Source: Clitoria ternatea
Taxonomy: Eukaryota > Streptophyta > Magnoliopsida > Fabales > Fabaceae
Assembly: GCA_037962975.1 (NCBI GenBank)
Contig: CM075676.1
Span: 93,628,001 to 93,692,000, forward strand
Length of the DNA: 64,000 nucleotides
Direction of reading: 5' to 3'
Within the stretch, counting starts at the first letter, position 1; each line of letters starts with the position of its first letter. Below are positions 36,358 to 49,800 of this stretch, one piece after another. The notes under the pieces were generated by a model that made no database searches, was not told where the DNA came from, and saw only the letters and a program-made list of their open reading frames with translations. The position numbers and the translations under genes were made by a program.

Positions 36358-39300
36358 ATTATTGTCTAAATTTGTTTCCACACAAAAAAAAATTATGACT
36401 TACTTGCTTGCTTGTATATGCTTGTGTATAAACTAAAAACACAAAATGGTTTTATATTTCTTTGGTTGGCTATTGATTGTTGATAAAGATTGGATAATAT
36501 AAAGCATGTTGGTAATGTTTTATATTTTATATTCATAAAGAAACACTTAATTCAAATTTCTTACTCTCTTAATTAGTATTAACATTTGCTACAAAGAGTT
36601 TCAGGTAAATATAAATTTTAAACTCTATTATATATTAAATTTTTAATTATATTTTATTAACAAATCTGTTCACACAAAAGAGAGAGAGAAAGATGGTGCC
36701 ATTTAAGCCTACTCTATACTTTTCTTATGGTAACACTTGGCAAAAACAATGCATTAAAGTCTATTTATAAAGATGAATATAGAAAATAGGATTCATATAT
36801 GACCGCAAACTTATTAGTTTACATGATCATATGGTTAAAGGGGAAATAATGATCTGATTACTCACACAGATATTACAAGAGGGTGATTAAAAATACAAGA
36901 ATTATAGATGATTAGATACTATGAATCTAAGAGAAGAATATCCATTTATATTTTACCAACAAAGGCATTGAAGATATAGTGGTAGAGCTAGCTGAAAATG
37001 ACGTTATTTAGACAAATGTGACTAATGTAAATAATGAATGTAATTAAAAAGAAAAAAGAATGACGTATAATTTCATCAAAATTTTGTTTGTATTGATCAC
37101 ATGTGGTGTATAAGCATAAAGACAAGGGCAGTGGGTCGTCCAACATGTGCAGCATCACCTCCACAGCAACCAGCAAGTGAAATTCATTTTCATATCTAAA
37201 CAGCAGAACCGAGTCTTTGCATCTGCATCTTTGACTTTGTGCCCTTCTCTCACAAGTTTCAATTAACCACCAACCATTCTTCATAAAACATTAGCAGATA
37301 AAGAAGCAATGTACTGAAGATGACTCTCACGTAATGTCATTTCCTAATCTGAAAGATATCGTTAAATTCCAACCCAACATATACTTTCTTTATCCATTTT
37401 TTTACAAGACCTGCTATGGCTGTCACACCAATGCTGAAGCCACAATTTTCACTACAAATCCAGTGGAATAGGTTAGGCTCACCAAGTTTTGTAATATTTA
37501 AACTTGACCCGCAAATTAAACTTAGTAAAAAGAAAAAGAAAAGAAATGTTATTCATGGAAAAAAATAATAATAAGGTTGTTTGTTAAACCTTAAATTTGT
37601 GAATTGACTCTTTTAGATTTTTTACCTTAGTTTTTAATATTTTGAAGTTGGTGCATAAATCTTAAGTCAATTTAGTAGGTTAATAAGTTTAGTCACTTCT
37701 CAAAATAATTTGAGTTGAGTTAGTCTGTTAATAATCTCAACCTGTTTTGGTTGAGTATATTACTCTAGTTAATATATTTGAAAATTTATTTTTGTATAAA
37801 TTACATTTTCTTAAAAAGTAATATTTTGAGAGATTTAATTATAGTTAAAAAAATTATCCTGTTTAATGATATTCCATAGAACAATAATAGGACCAGTTTT
37901 TCCCTTTTCCATACTTATATACAGGTTATTGTAAAAATGACAACATAAATATTAGTCATTAAACTTTATTTGGATAATTACCATTAAGATAAAAGTACTT
38001 AGTATTGGTAATCTTGTTTACTTACCTATACATGTTTACATGCCCAATCATACATCTCAATGAACAGCTAAACTCTCCTTTGACTTTGAATATTAAATAA
38101 ATTTTGATAAAGGAAAGTTTAGATAATATATATAAAATCCATAGCACCGTAATGATTACAGTCCACATTGTTTAATTTGCAAAGTCACAAACGAAATCAA
38201 AATGGTACGTAGTGTCATAACTCAAAATCCCAAGAACTTTTTATATTAGGGCTTTGAGTTTGGAATTTCTTTATTGATGGTTTCCATCGATGTAGGGTGT
38301 CCCAGAGGATCTAATTAAATCAACATGAATAACCTAACCCCGGTAACATAATTATAGCAGGTTCTAATTACTTAAGTACTTTTATTAAAAACAATTTTTT
38401 ATATCTTTAATTAAATAATTTGACTATTATAAATTATCAATTAACTAATTTGTCACCATTACATAAAATACTAATAATATTTACTTATAAAGCATTAATT
38501 AATTCCGAAATGGCATTACAATCAGTATTTCACTTACTTACCCTCTCCTATCTTTATTGTTATTCTAAATAATCAAAAACATTATATATAAACATGCATG
38601 AGCTTCAATTAAACCAGTTTTTAATCCCCGGAAAGAAACTGTTTAACTTACTAAAATTTTATTTATCATTCAATTTAAACGAACGTATCGATATATTTAT
38701 CATAGAGACTAATGAACTAATGATTTGAATATATTAATGTGTATTCACACATGGTTAATCGATTTAAATCTTTTGCCTCAACATCTGGTGTCAAAATCAT
38801 GTTCCACCAATCAAATTTTTCCAACTCATTTAATGAGTCCATGTCACCAATTCCACTAGTATGGTGTTTGCAGTTAACGGAGTTTATCTCCCGTTTTGCT
38901 ATTGTTTGTGAAATTAGATTATCCATCTCTTGTTTTTGTTTTACCGGTGTCATCTACAGTTCATTCATAATAGGATTGAAACAAAGGTTGATTTTATAGT
39001 TCAGAAAAGGGGCTATAGATTTTACAAGGAACTGACATGTCTTTATCATTAGAAACATATTATAGTCCTTGCGATTCTAATACTAGATATATATTTTTCT
39101 TGCTCTGTTTCATGGGATAAAATGCTTCTTAATCTATCTTCACAGTTTACACCAATTAAATTCTTTCATTTCTTGCTTTTATTTAGCTTGTTTTACCAAT
39201 TATCTACTATGCACATTAACTATTTGATATAAGTTGTCACCTAATATTTTATCTATTGGCATTAAAATTGGGTTTTCTCAATTATATATATATAATATGT

Positions 39301-39600
39301 AGGTTACAAAGTATACGATGAATAATTTGTATACTACAAAATTTTGCCTATTAGCATTAAAATTTTATCTTTTGTTTTGATGGGTTGATTTGATCATTCA
39401 CAAAATGTGAGGCATGAAAGTTGTGATTTGTGTGCTGTAGAATTTTATAGGTTATATTGGGGTGGGAAATTGGAATCCATAATGGTACGAGAAGGGTTTA
39501 TCATTATGTATAGTCCTACAAGATGCATATGGTTGAGCATGGCAATAAATTTTTTAAGGACATCATGGTAGTTGAATTTGTGTGCTACAAAATTTGATTG
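36358..39600. other. AT-rich intergenic DNA with no supported gene
   Basis: On the minus strand a frame at 37284-36988 (MKNGWWLIETCERRAQSQRC...) and another at 38953-38717 (…SLNELEKFDWWNMILTPDVE…) look slightly more protein-like than chance. Neither has a recognised domain or companion exons. The second resembles the acidic, Trp-containing C-terminal end of a MYB-type regulator, but this is only an impression. Confidence 0.4.
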
Positions 39601-39810
39601 GTGAGAAAGTTCTTCTATGTGAGAGTGAGAGGAGCGAATCTGGGCTGTATAACCATACAATAGATAGTTGAGATTAAAAGTTTTACATGATCACTTAAAA
39701 GGTCACATGACTTTTTTAGAAATTCACATGATTAATTTCAACCCTTCATTATATGGTTGTACGGCTAAGATTCGCTTCTCTCATTCTCATACAAGAGGGC
39801 TTTTCCTCAT
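39601..39810. mobile_element. Long-TIR palindromic MITE
   Basis: The left arm GAGAGGAGCGAATCTGGGCT continues as GTATAACCATACAATA. The right arm, reversed, reads GAGAGAAGCGAATCTTAGCC then GTACAACCATATAATG. Arms of more than 60 bp pair imperfectly, leaving a short centre around 39690-39725. The right end runs into a (TA)n microsatellite. No target duplication could be established. Confidence 0.6.
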
Positions 39811-39824
39811 ATGATATATACATC

Positions 39825-39827
<3 letters not shown>

Positions 39828-39862
<35 letters not shown>
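39828..39862. repeat. (TA)n microsatellite
   Basis: An uninterrupted AT dinucleotide run of about 34 bases, followed by shorter imperfect TATG/CATA repeats to about 39900. Confidence 0.9.
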
Positions 39863-39867
<5 letters not shown>

Positions 39868-41406
39868 GATATATACATACATATGTATATATACACACAC
39901 TATAATAATGCTTTATTTTGTACGTATTATTAGTTAAATCCTCTATTATCAAAGTCTAATATTGTTGTAAGTAGAACTTTTGTGACTGATAATTTTTGTA
40001 AGAATTATAACGCGGATATATTATTTATTAAAACTTGAACTTGATCTACAGTTCTACACATTAATTAGGAAGGGAAAGAAAATAAATAATCCAAATAAGA
40101 TTTTTCTCTTAAATATTATGTGACTTTCAAGTTTAATGACTAATTCGTAGTTTTAACAATCAACACATTAAGAGGTAAGAGATTAGTTAAACATTTTACT
40201 TCATTCATATGAATCGGATATTAAACTTTTACTAGGTATTTAAAGAGTAAAAAGAGTAAGATACTACCTCATCATCAATTGTTTTAGTTATGAATCTTCA
40301 ATAATTAAATTATTATTAAAATTAACATTAAAAATAAACCATAACTTCAGATAAACTTCAGTTAACATATTATAGATATGACTATTAAAAGACATCCTTC
40401 AATTACAAGGATTTTATCAAATTGTCATTTTTGTTTCAAAAATTAATCATATAATCATACGTGTCGATCAGATAATAAATAATGAAGAAGAGAAGAAAAT
40501 CGGTATGCATTAATAAGATAAAGTCATAAATTAACCGACATGGAATAAATATATGAGTTTGTTTAATTTGTATTGTAATTTTACATAATATATGAGAAAT
40601 TATAAAAAAAGGAAATTTTGTACAACTTTACATTACATAAGAAATTAAAATTCAAATGAAAAGTGTATATTCTTATTCAGAAAATCATAAAACCTTGTAT
40701 TAATGTCAATTTTTAAAAGTTTTTTTAATTTCTTATTCATATTTTGTATAAGAAATAAAATCTTCTACGAATTGGAATGAACAAAAAACAAGCAAACAAA
40801 GTTTAGAGTGAACCAACCACATGGAATAAATTACTTTATAACTAAGTATGTCATGTTTAATTATATTGAAAATATGACGAACTTATCATCCAAAGAAGAT
40901 AAACATATTAAGAAAAGAGAAACAAAACTGAATACCACAAGTGTGAAGTGTATTGAATGAATCAAAATCAAAGAAAATAAGGGCTATATATACATGAGTG
41001 GGAATTGAAAGGAGAAGAAACCGAAAACAAACTAGTTAGTTTATTAGCAACTAATTGAAACTTGGGGTTTCCACCTGCCATTCAGGCGTATCATTTTAAC
41101 TTACAACATCTCTCAATTCATCACCTTATTTAACAATTAAACATCACTTTGCATCATCATCTCATATCAACATGTTACACAATAGAATAACAAAATTTCA
41201 CAAGCTCCACACATAATCAATAAACTTTATCACTCAAGCATTATAATATAACTAATATTTACTTTATCAATTCACAATATTCTCATGCATTTAGTATTTC
41301 TCATTTTCATTCGCATAGCTCAAAACCAAATGTATCACAATTTCAATATATCTACATTATCAACCAGGTTCCCATTTGTCAATATCATTCAATTTCATAC
41401 TATTAA

Positions 41407-41410
<4 letters not shown>
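39863..41410. other. AT-rich intergenic DNA
   Basis: No gene, RNA gene or bordered repeat could be recognised here apart from the microsatellites on either side. Confidence 0.4.

Positions 41411-41447
<37 letters not shown>
41411..41447. repeat. (AT)n microsatellite
   Basis: An uninterrupted AT dinucleotide run of about 37 bases. Confidence 0.9.
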
Positions 41448-41450
<3 letters not shown>

Positions 41451-41489
41451 TTACACATTTACACTATACAAAATATTTTTAGCCTATCC

Positions 41490-42536
41490 TACTATTTTCC
41501 TACGCGTTGGAATCCTCATTGAATTTATTTTCATTAATTCGTATACTGAGTACACACCTTTACCTCGATTCCATGCTTCCGAAGCTTCACATCAACCGCC
41601 GACTTCACCAACTCCTTGGGGTAGTTAAAATGAAGAAATCCACAAAGTGAAATTAAACGTTGGCTTCCGAAATCATAATTCCTTTCACCAAAATGGTTTC
41701 AAGTTTCAATCCAAAGTTCCTAAAGCTTATCTTTTCCACTTTCAACAATTGTTTCAAGATTCCACCTCACCCAACGATTCTCTGACCCTTGATTTGAAAC
41801 CTAACAATGCAGGAACCATCACGTATTAGTCATTTAGGAACACCCACTACATCTAAAACCATTCACAAGTTCCAAAAGTATCATAAAAATGAAAATGAAA
41901 CCCCTCTCCATGGGATATGTCACTTAATTAGAGAGAGAAGGGAATGAAACACAAATTTGGAACCACCCATCACAGCTAGCTTCATTTTCATGCTTCAAAT
42001 TTCCATAAAATTGGGAAAATAAAAAACCCTCCATAACAACCTCATTTTCAGCCTAGAGTGAGAAAGAAGGAGAATTGAGAAATTGATGGTACTTACGTGT
42101 TGGTCTCACTCCCAGGATTCAAAAAATGCCTCCGATTACAAGATTTGGCAACAAGTTGACCTTTAATTTCAAGCTCAAGTCATACGGCCATGGAAGCTTT
42201 GGCTACTCTTTTTTTCTTTCTTTCTCTCCCTCATACACATTTTTTGTGAAGATCTAAGGGCATTTTGGTCTTTTCATCCTCTTTTTATTTTCTTTTCATA
42301 TTTTCTTCTATTTCTTTTTAACTTCTTATCAATAAATAAATTTTACTTTTACTCATGGTAATTAATATTCTACCATCACTATTTAATTTAAAACTACTTT
42401 ATTAATTAATTATTTTTAATTAATTAATTGATTTAATCCAATTACCAAATAAAATATCCAATTAATTTAATTTAATTCACCTAATACTCTCCATCAATTT
42501 ATTTATTTATTTCATACAACGCACCGAAATGTTACA
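41490..42536 (-). mobile_element. LTR-like block, probably Ty3/gypsy-derived
   Basis: Read on the minus strand the block starts TGTAACATTTCGGTGCG (from 42536), a beginning like that of many plant Ty3/gypsy LTRs. It then runs through non-coding AT-rich DNA, 'ggcattttttgaatcctggg', 'aagcttcggaagcatggaat' and 'cgaggtaaaggtgtgtactc'. It has no coding frame. The inner border is not defined and no partner LTR or target duplication was found, so it may be a solo LTR or a fragment. Confidence 0.4.
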
Positions 42537-43359
42537 AAAATAAATAAAGAATTTGAAACTTCATTTAATCTTTTAAAACAGTAAAATAATAAAAAAACCT
42601 TCGAGATTAATTTTCAATAATATAAAAAGTTATATAAAAATATAGAATATTTAGAAAACATGGTGTAATGATTAATAAGATAAAAACTAATATTATATTG
42701 AAATTTAAAAACAAAAATAAAAATAAAAAAGTTAGATACAATTGTTTATAGAAATTTCTGGTTTTTTCTAAAGTTAAAAATAATCCTTTTTTAGTTAAAG
42801 AAAACGTGTTAATCACATCATATCATAAAAATGATTTAATATGTTAAAAAATTTCCTATGTTTATGTCATATTTTATTTTATAGCATGATATATAGTTAG
42901 TAGATTGTGTAGGATAGGATAGGAAAATCATTTCAATAATAATAATAATGAGTAGATGTCACCTTCTTCCGTCCCTATGATTTCGGACACGCGTAAACGC
43001 CACCAAATGGAAAGGGCAATATTGTCTTTTCATCTCAACTGTCTCCGACACCCTGCGCGCGAATGTCCCCTTCCTACCTTTTTTATTAGTTAATATTAAT
43101 ATCAATTTTCGCGAAAGAAACCGCAACCTCAGAAATTTGCTAAAAGTTAAAATTAAAAACAGAGAGCATCTACTTAATTAATATCCAAACAGCGCAGACT
43201 AAATGATTCCCATAATAATGATAAATAATGATCCTGAATAATCAATTAAAATATTAAATATTAAACATTATTATTAATGTTACTTCCCTGCATCAAGATT
43301 CAAGATCAGCCATAATGTTCTTACCACTTCACTCCATTGACATTGAATCCAACAAACCA
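42537..43359. other. Intergenic DNA upstream of the subtilase gene
   Basis: AT-rich with no gene. Positions 42965-43080 are less AT-rich and could contain promoter elements of the subtilase gene, but no single motif is convincing. Confidence 0.35.
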
Positions 43360-43895
43360 AACCCTAACACTCTCACTCTCTCACTCCCCACTCTTCACTT
43401 ACCATCTTCTTCTTCTTCTTCCATGGTATTCTTCAGCTTCAACAGTGACCGTTAGATCTTTCATCACAGCAATGTGAATGCATTGCCTTGTATGTGAATC
43501 AAGTCAAGTACGCCTACAAACCATGCCCATTTCACTTTTCCGCTTTCATATACCCTTTTCTTTCCCTCAACGATTCTTTGCTTCCTCGTCTCCATTACTC
43601 TTTTCTTCACTAACATTAACATCATGTGCTTTTTTTTTTTGGTTTTTTCTCTGCTTCCAGTTCATGTGAGTGTGCCACTGCTTGCTACTTGGATCAGTGT
43701 TAGTGGGCATTGGTAAAGTTTGTTGCTTTCAGCTAAAAATTGAAAAGGGTTGTTTTTGTTTCAGCTTCGTGTTTAGACTTTGGAAATAGAACTAGCTTTG
43801 TGTTTTTTTTTTGAATTACAATTTTGTCTAACTGACTGTTATTGATTGTGAAACAGATCTTGTAAGATATTGGAGTTGGGGATTGATTAGTGAAA
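43360..43895 (+). promoter_or_regulatory. 5' leader of the subtilase gene, probably with a leader intron
   Basis: CT-rich tracts (CACTCTCTCACTCCCC, CTTCTTCTTCTTC) mark a probable transcribed leader. A GT near 43477 or 43667 and a CAG at 43855-43857 (TGAAACAG before ATCTTGTAAG) suggest an intron in the 5' untranslated region. A short upstream ATG exists at 43422. Boundaries are inference. Confidence 0.4.
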
Positions 43896-46800
43896 ATGAG
43901 ATTGTTGGAGTTTGGGTGTGTGTTGATTGTTGTATGTGCTCTTGTGGCTTCCGGGAATGCTGAGATTTACATAGTGACTGTTGAAGGTGAGCCTATCATA
44001 AGTTATGCAGGAGGTATTGATGGGTTTGAAGCTACTGCTCTGGAATCTGATGAGAAAATTGATACCTCAAGGTGCTTCCATTTATTCCTCTCAAACACTT
44101 ATTAGTTAGTATTTCTGAGAGATGTTTCTTTGATAAGCTTCTTCCTTCATTTTGAGATTTGGATTGGACTTGTAACATGTGAATAGATTTTTGACGAGTC
44201 TAATTTAAGTTCTGCTTGAATGAATTTACCTTAGACCCTCTTAAGAAGTTGGAATGACAAGGTTGTGGTTTGAGTGTTCAACTAGTGCTCATATAGAGTT
44301 GTTCTTTGAAATCTAAATTATATGAAAGATAGAGATATTTATGTGAACAATTTGTTTACAACTAATGATTTTCCTTTTTTCTTCATTTTAAAGGAAAACA
44401 ATGCAATAATTACCACCCCACTCTGTTTTTGAACAGGACGTTTCATTTCCATTAAAATTAACGAGTTTCTTTTTTTGGCTGTTATTTACTACTTTAGTAT
44501 GTGATGAACCCGGAAATGGATATTGGTGAGTGTGTGCTAACCTATTATACTGTTTTAAACTTCTTCCAGTGAATTGGTTACTTCTTATGCTCGTCATCTT
44601 GAGAAAAAACATGACATGATTCTGGGCATGCTGTTTGAGAGAGGGTCATATCAGAAACTTTATAGCTATCGGCATCTTATAAACGGTTTTGCTGTTCACA
44701 TTTCACCAGAACAGGTGAAGTCTTCTATTATCTTTTTATTGTTTTATAACTAACCAATACATTTTGAATTCATTTCTTCACTCTAATTTCCTTATGCTGT
44801 CCCCTTACATTAGTAGGCAGAAACTCTAAGACGTGCTCCTGGAGTGAAATCTGTTGAGAGGGACTGGAAAGTGAAGAGACTTACAACACATACCCCACAA
44901 TTTTTAGGGCTTCCAACTGGGGTGTGGCCTACAGGAGGTGGCTTTGATCGGGCCGGAGAAGACATTGTGATTGGGTTTGTGGACTCAGGAATCTATCCTC
45001 ACCACCCGAGTTTTGTATCTCATAACACAGAGCCATATGAGCCAGTTCCAAAGTATAGAGGAAAGTGTGAAGCTGATCCTGATACTAAAAGAAGTTTCTG
45101 TAATGGGAAGATTGTTGGAGCACAACACTTTGCCCAAGCTGCAATAGCTGCCGGGGCATTTAACCCTTCAATTGACTTGGCATCTCCTCTAGATGGGGAT
45201 GGACATGGAAGGTAAGAGTTAAGAGTAACATTAGTTTTCCATTTTTTATCTTTGAAGTGGTTAGGATTAGCACGCTTGATGTCATGCTGAAAGCCATATA
45301 TATCTTGTAATTTTGATAACATTTTTTAACCATCCTTCCTTTTCTCACGCATCATCATCTGGCAGTCATACAGCCTCTATTGCTGCCGGAAATAATGGAA
45401 TTCCTGTGAGGATACACGGCCATGAATTTGGGAAAGCAAGTGGGATGGCTCCTCGCGCGAGGTGAGGAATACCCTTGGTTGTTTTAAAGCTGAGAATTGC
45501 TGTCCTTTCTGTTGCATTAAACATTTGGTGTATCTTTATCAGAATTGCGGTGTACAAGGCACTCTATAGACTGTTTGGAGGGTTTGTTGCAGATGTAGTT
45601 GCGGCTATTGATCAGGTATGCAATTATAAAATATTTACACATTGACTGAGGACGTTTGGTAAAAGGATTCTTTTTAGTTTCACAGGAAATGTAACTTCGG
45701 AATTCTACATTCCCATGTTTGGTATGTCCTGTTTAAATACATTTGAAACTGAGATTACTAAGAAAGTTCTTTAAATTATATTTTACCAAGTTTTCCCACA
45801 AAACATTTCCAAGTGAGAGGTGGGAATCTTAGTTTCCCAACAATTCGTCTCAATAAATTTGTATACAATCTCATTTTTTACTATTGGTATTTTATCTCAA
45901 AATTTCTAATCTACAAAATTTGGGTGTCTGTAGGCTGTATATGATGGAGTGGATATACTCAGCCTTTCAGTTGGACCAAACAGTCCTCCAGCAGCCACCA
46001 AAACTACGTTTTTAAACCCTTTTGATGCTACTCTTCTTGGAGCTGTTAAAGCTGGTGTATTTGTTGCACAGGCTGCTGGAAATGGTGGTCCTTTTCCTAA
46101 GACACTGGTTTCGTATAGTCCATGGATAGCATCTGTAGCAGCTGCAATTGATGATCGTAGATATAAAAACCACTTGATCCTTGGAAATGGGAAATCCTTA
46201 GCTGGAATTGGGTTATCACGTGAGCTTTCTGACTTCTAACTGATTTTCTTAAGAATATATCATTCTTTTCAATGGATTGGCATTGCAACCTGAGATATAT
46301 AATGTGGAAGATTGGGCAGAAAATTTCTTTGCTATTGAAAGTCCCATATTAACTAGAGATAAGGTTAAGGGTAATTCTCATCTTATGAGTTAGTTTTTAG
46401 GATTGAGTTAGGTCCAATACGTTGATTGGAAACTGACATTCCTTTTTCCAAATAAAAGAAAACACATTTCCAAGCAGAATAAGTCTCTTTTCGGTGACTG
46501 CTTCTCTTCATTGACTACTTCAACTTCGTCTTGTATATCAATAATAAAAAAGAGAATATTGTCACGCCTTTTTCTCTTTTGAGTGGCATGAATAAGTTCC
46601 TGGTGTAGAAATATCACCTTGGGACCAAAGTATGCCATATTCTTCCACTGTAGTTGGAAAAATGCATTTATTATCTTCAATTGCTTCAAGTTCGAGTAAC
46701 AGTCAGAATGAATATATTTGGTATTTGAAAAAGAATGTTTGGTTTATTAAATTAGATCATATATGTTAGTTACTGATTAGCATTCACCTTGCGTGGTTGG

Positions 46801-49800
46801 ATGCATTTTGTTGAGACAATTCTCATCACATTATAAAAAATGTGTGCAACATAACATGATGATCTGTTGCATGGTTTGCAAATTAATTTTCATTTATACC
46901 GAAGATAGTGAATACAATACATGCACCACAGCCTAGATATATTGTACTGACATTGCTAAGTATTAGACTGGTTTTTCAATATATCTTCTATTGATATATA
47001 TTATGTGCTGGTTTTTTTGTATAGAAGGCAGCAAGTATTTCCTGAAAATAGAAAACAGCTGTTTCTTCATGATTTGATAATTGTTATTGTTGATTCTTTA
47101 ATAAGAGTCTGATCATAAGAAATACAAAAGAACACTACAAAATGCAAATGTAAAAGCAGAGAAAGAACTTAAACGAAAAATAGGGTGAAACAGAACATAA
47201 ACCAATGCACGCAGACTTAAAGCAATTAAACGTAAAATAGAGATAGAGAGGAAGAAGAACACGAAGAAATTACGTGGTTCAGCCAAGGATAGTCTATATC
47301 CATGGGAAGAGCAGCAAAATTGATTGAGATGATGTTGTTACACGGTTATAATCATTAACCGACACTTAGCCAACGATCCAAGAACTTTTCTTTTTTCATG
47401 TCCATTACCCAAGCATCCAAGGCCCTATTTATAGGAAACAATGCCTAACACCATCTATGAACTAAGGCATTTACATAGAAACTAAAACATAACAAACTTA
47501 GGCTAAGTCTACGAATAGATTTTCCAGCAAGTTGAGTCTGTTATCATAGAACCAAAATACTTTGGAACAGACAACATACTTAGAGTCTGCAGCAGTCTTT
47601 AGAGTCATAGTTCTTCACAGTTATCTATTCGAAAATATTAAGCACTGACTTGTGTATCTAGTGCTAATGTGCTATGAAATGTTGACAGCCTTATGATATG
47701 AAATGTTGATAGACTTATAATACATTTTGACTAACTTCACCGGTTAGGCTTATTTTGTTACGTTGGGGTTTAGCTATGAATGCCGTGTTGGTTGCAAAGT
47801 AACATTCATAAGTTCTTCCTCAAGAAATAAAGTCAAGTTAGTGATTACATGGAAAAGCATATTTATAGATGTCTCTAGTTCATTTATTGTTGCTAGTTCC
47901 CCTTGTATACTTTATATACTCACTACACGATCTCTATTGCTAAAATGTGCATAATGGGTCGTGCAGCTTCCACGCATTTAAACGAAACATACACATTGGT
48001 TGCTGCAAATGATGTGTTGCTAGATTCTTCAGTTTCGAGGTACAGCCCCACGGATTGCCAGAGCCCAGAAGTTTTAAACAAGAACTTGATAAAGGGCAAT
48101 ATTCTTCTCTGTGGATATTCTTTCAACTTTGTTGTTGGCACTGCATCAATCAAGAAAGTCTCGGAAACAGCAAAGGCCCTTGGTGCAGTTGGATTTGTTC
48201 TTTGTGTTGAAAATGTTTCCCCTGGAACAAAATTTGATCCAGTCCCTGTTGGCCTTCCTGGGATCCTTATCACAGATGCCAGCAATTCAAAGGTATCAGT
48301 TCACCTTTTAGTGGCATATTTATGCAGAAGTAGATTGAGTACGACAGCTGCTAAATCTGTTTATAGTTTTTTTTAATGATCATTAAGTGTGTGCTATTTA
48401 TCATGTGATTCATTACTTTCAAATTGTAAATTTTCAGGAACTTATAGATTATTATAATATCACTACATCAAGAGACTGGACTGGCAGGGTGAAGAGTTTC
48501 AAAGGTACAGGTAAAATTGGCGACGGTTTGATGCCTATTCTGCATAAATCTGCACCACAGGTGGCATTATTCTCTGCTCGAGGGCCCAATATAAAGGACT
48601 TCAGTTTCCAGGAGGCAGATCTTCTCAAACCGGATATATTAGCTCCTGGTTCATTGATTTGGGGTGCTTGGTGTCCAAATGGAACTGATGAGCCAAATTA
48701 TGTTGGTGAGTAATGACTTGACATAATGGTGTATCTTCTTTGCTGTTGTTACTTTAAAAAATCAACCTACAACTATCCATTTCAACTTTACCCCCAGTAA
48801 TTAATGCTTTAAATTATGGGAAAATGTGTTAGGAGTAGGACTCCTTATTATTAAAAGAATTATTGAATGATTAGGGGGGGAGGGGGGGGGGGGGGGGGGG
48901 GGGGGGAAGGTAGGAGAAAAACATGATATATTATAGAATTGATTCATTTTAAGCAACTTTTTCCTTATGCAGGTGAGGAGTTTGCCATGATATCTGGAAC
49001 CAGCATGGCTGCACCACATATAGCTGGAATTGCTGCTCTTATAAAGCAGAAGCATCCTCATTGGAGCCCTGCTGCCATTAAATCAGCCTTGATGACAACA
49101 TCAACAACTTTAGATAGAGCCGGGAATCCTCTTCTAGCCCAGCAAACTTCTGAATCAGAAATGATGAAGCTGGTCAAAGCTACTCCTTTTGATTATGGGA
49201 GTGGACATGTCGATCCAACAGCCGCCTTGGATCCTGGCCTCATCTTTGATGCAGGTTTGATTTCTTCTTCCTTATTGGCATAACTACTTCCTTTGTCTAA
49301 GAACATTTATATTCCCCAATTAATCTTGAAAACAATTTTAATCTGGTTTAGAATTTAAGTTAGTAAATGAATGTCGTTGAACCCAGTTTTGGCTGGTTGG
49401 TCATGTAAGATACTCACTAGATTGATATAAAATGGAAATGTGGCTCAGAAACTATGGAGCTCTTTGGTTTGAGAAAACATTTACCTCTTTTCATTTTTCG
49501 TTTTTACTTTTAATTACAAAATTATCATTAGTTTCTAATTTCAAAAGTTTATATAGGAAACAGTGAGAACATCTTCAGTATTAAAACAATGGGAGCCTGG
49601 AATATATTTTAGTATTAGAACAAGGGAAAATCAAAGCATAAATATAAGTTTGCCTCGTCAATTTTGTAATTCATTTTACAGGATACCAGGATTATCTAGG
49701 CTTCTTGTGCACAACACCCAACATTGATGTTCATGAAATAAGGAACTACACTCACACACCGTGTAACAATACCATGGGGAAACCATCAAACTTAAACACA

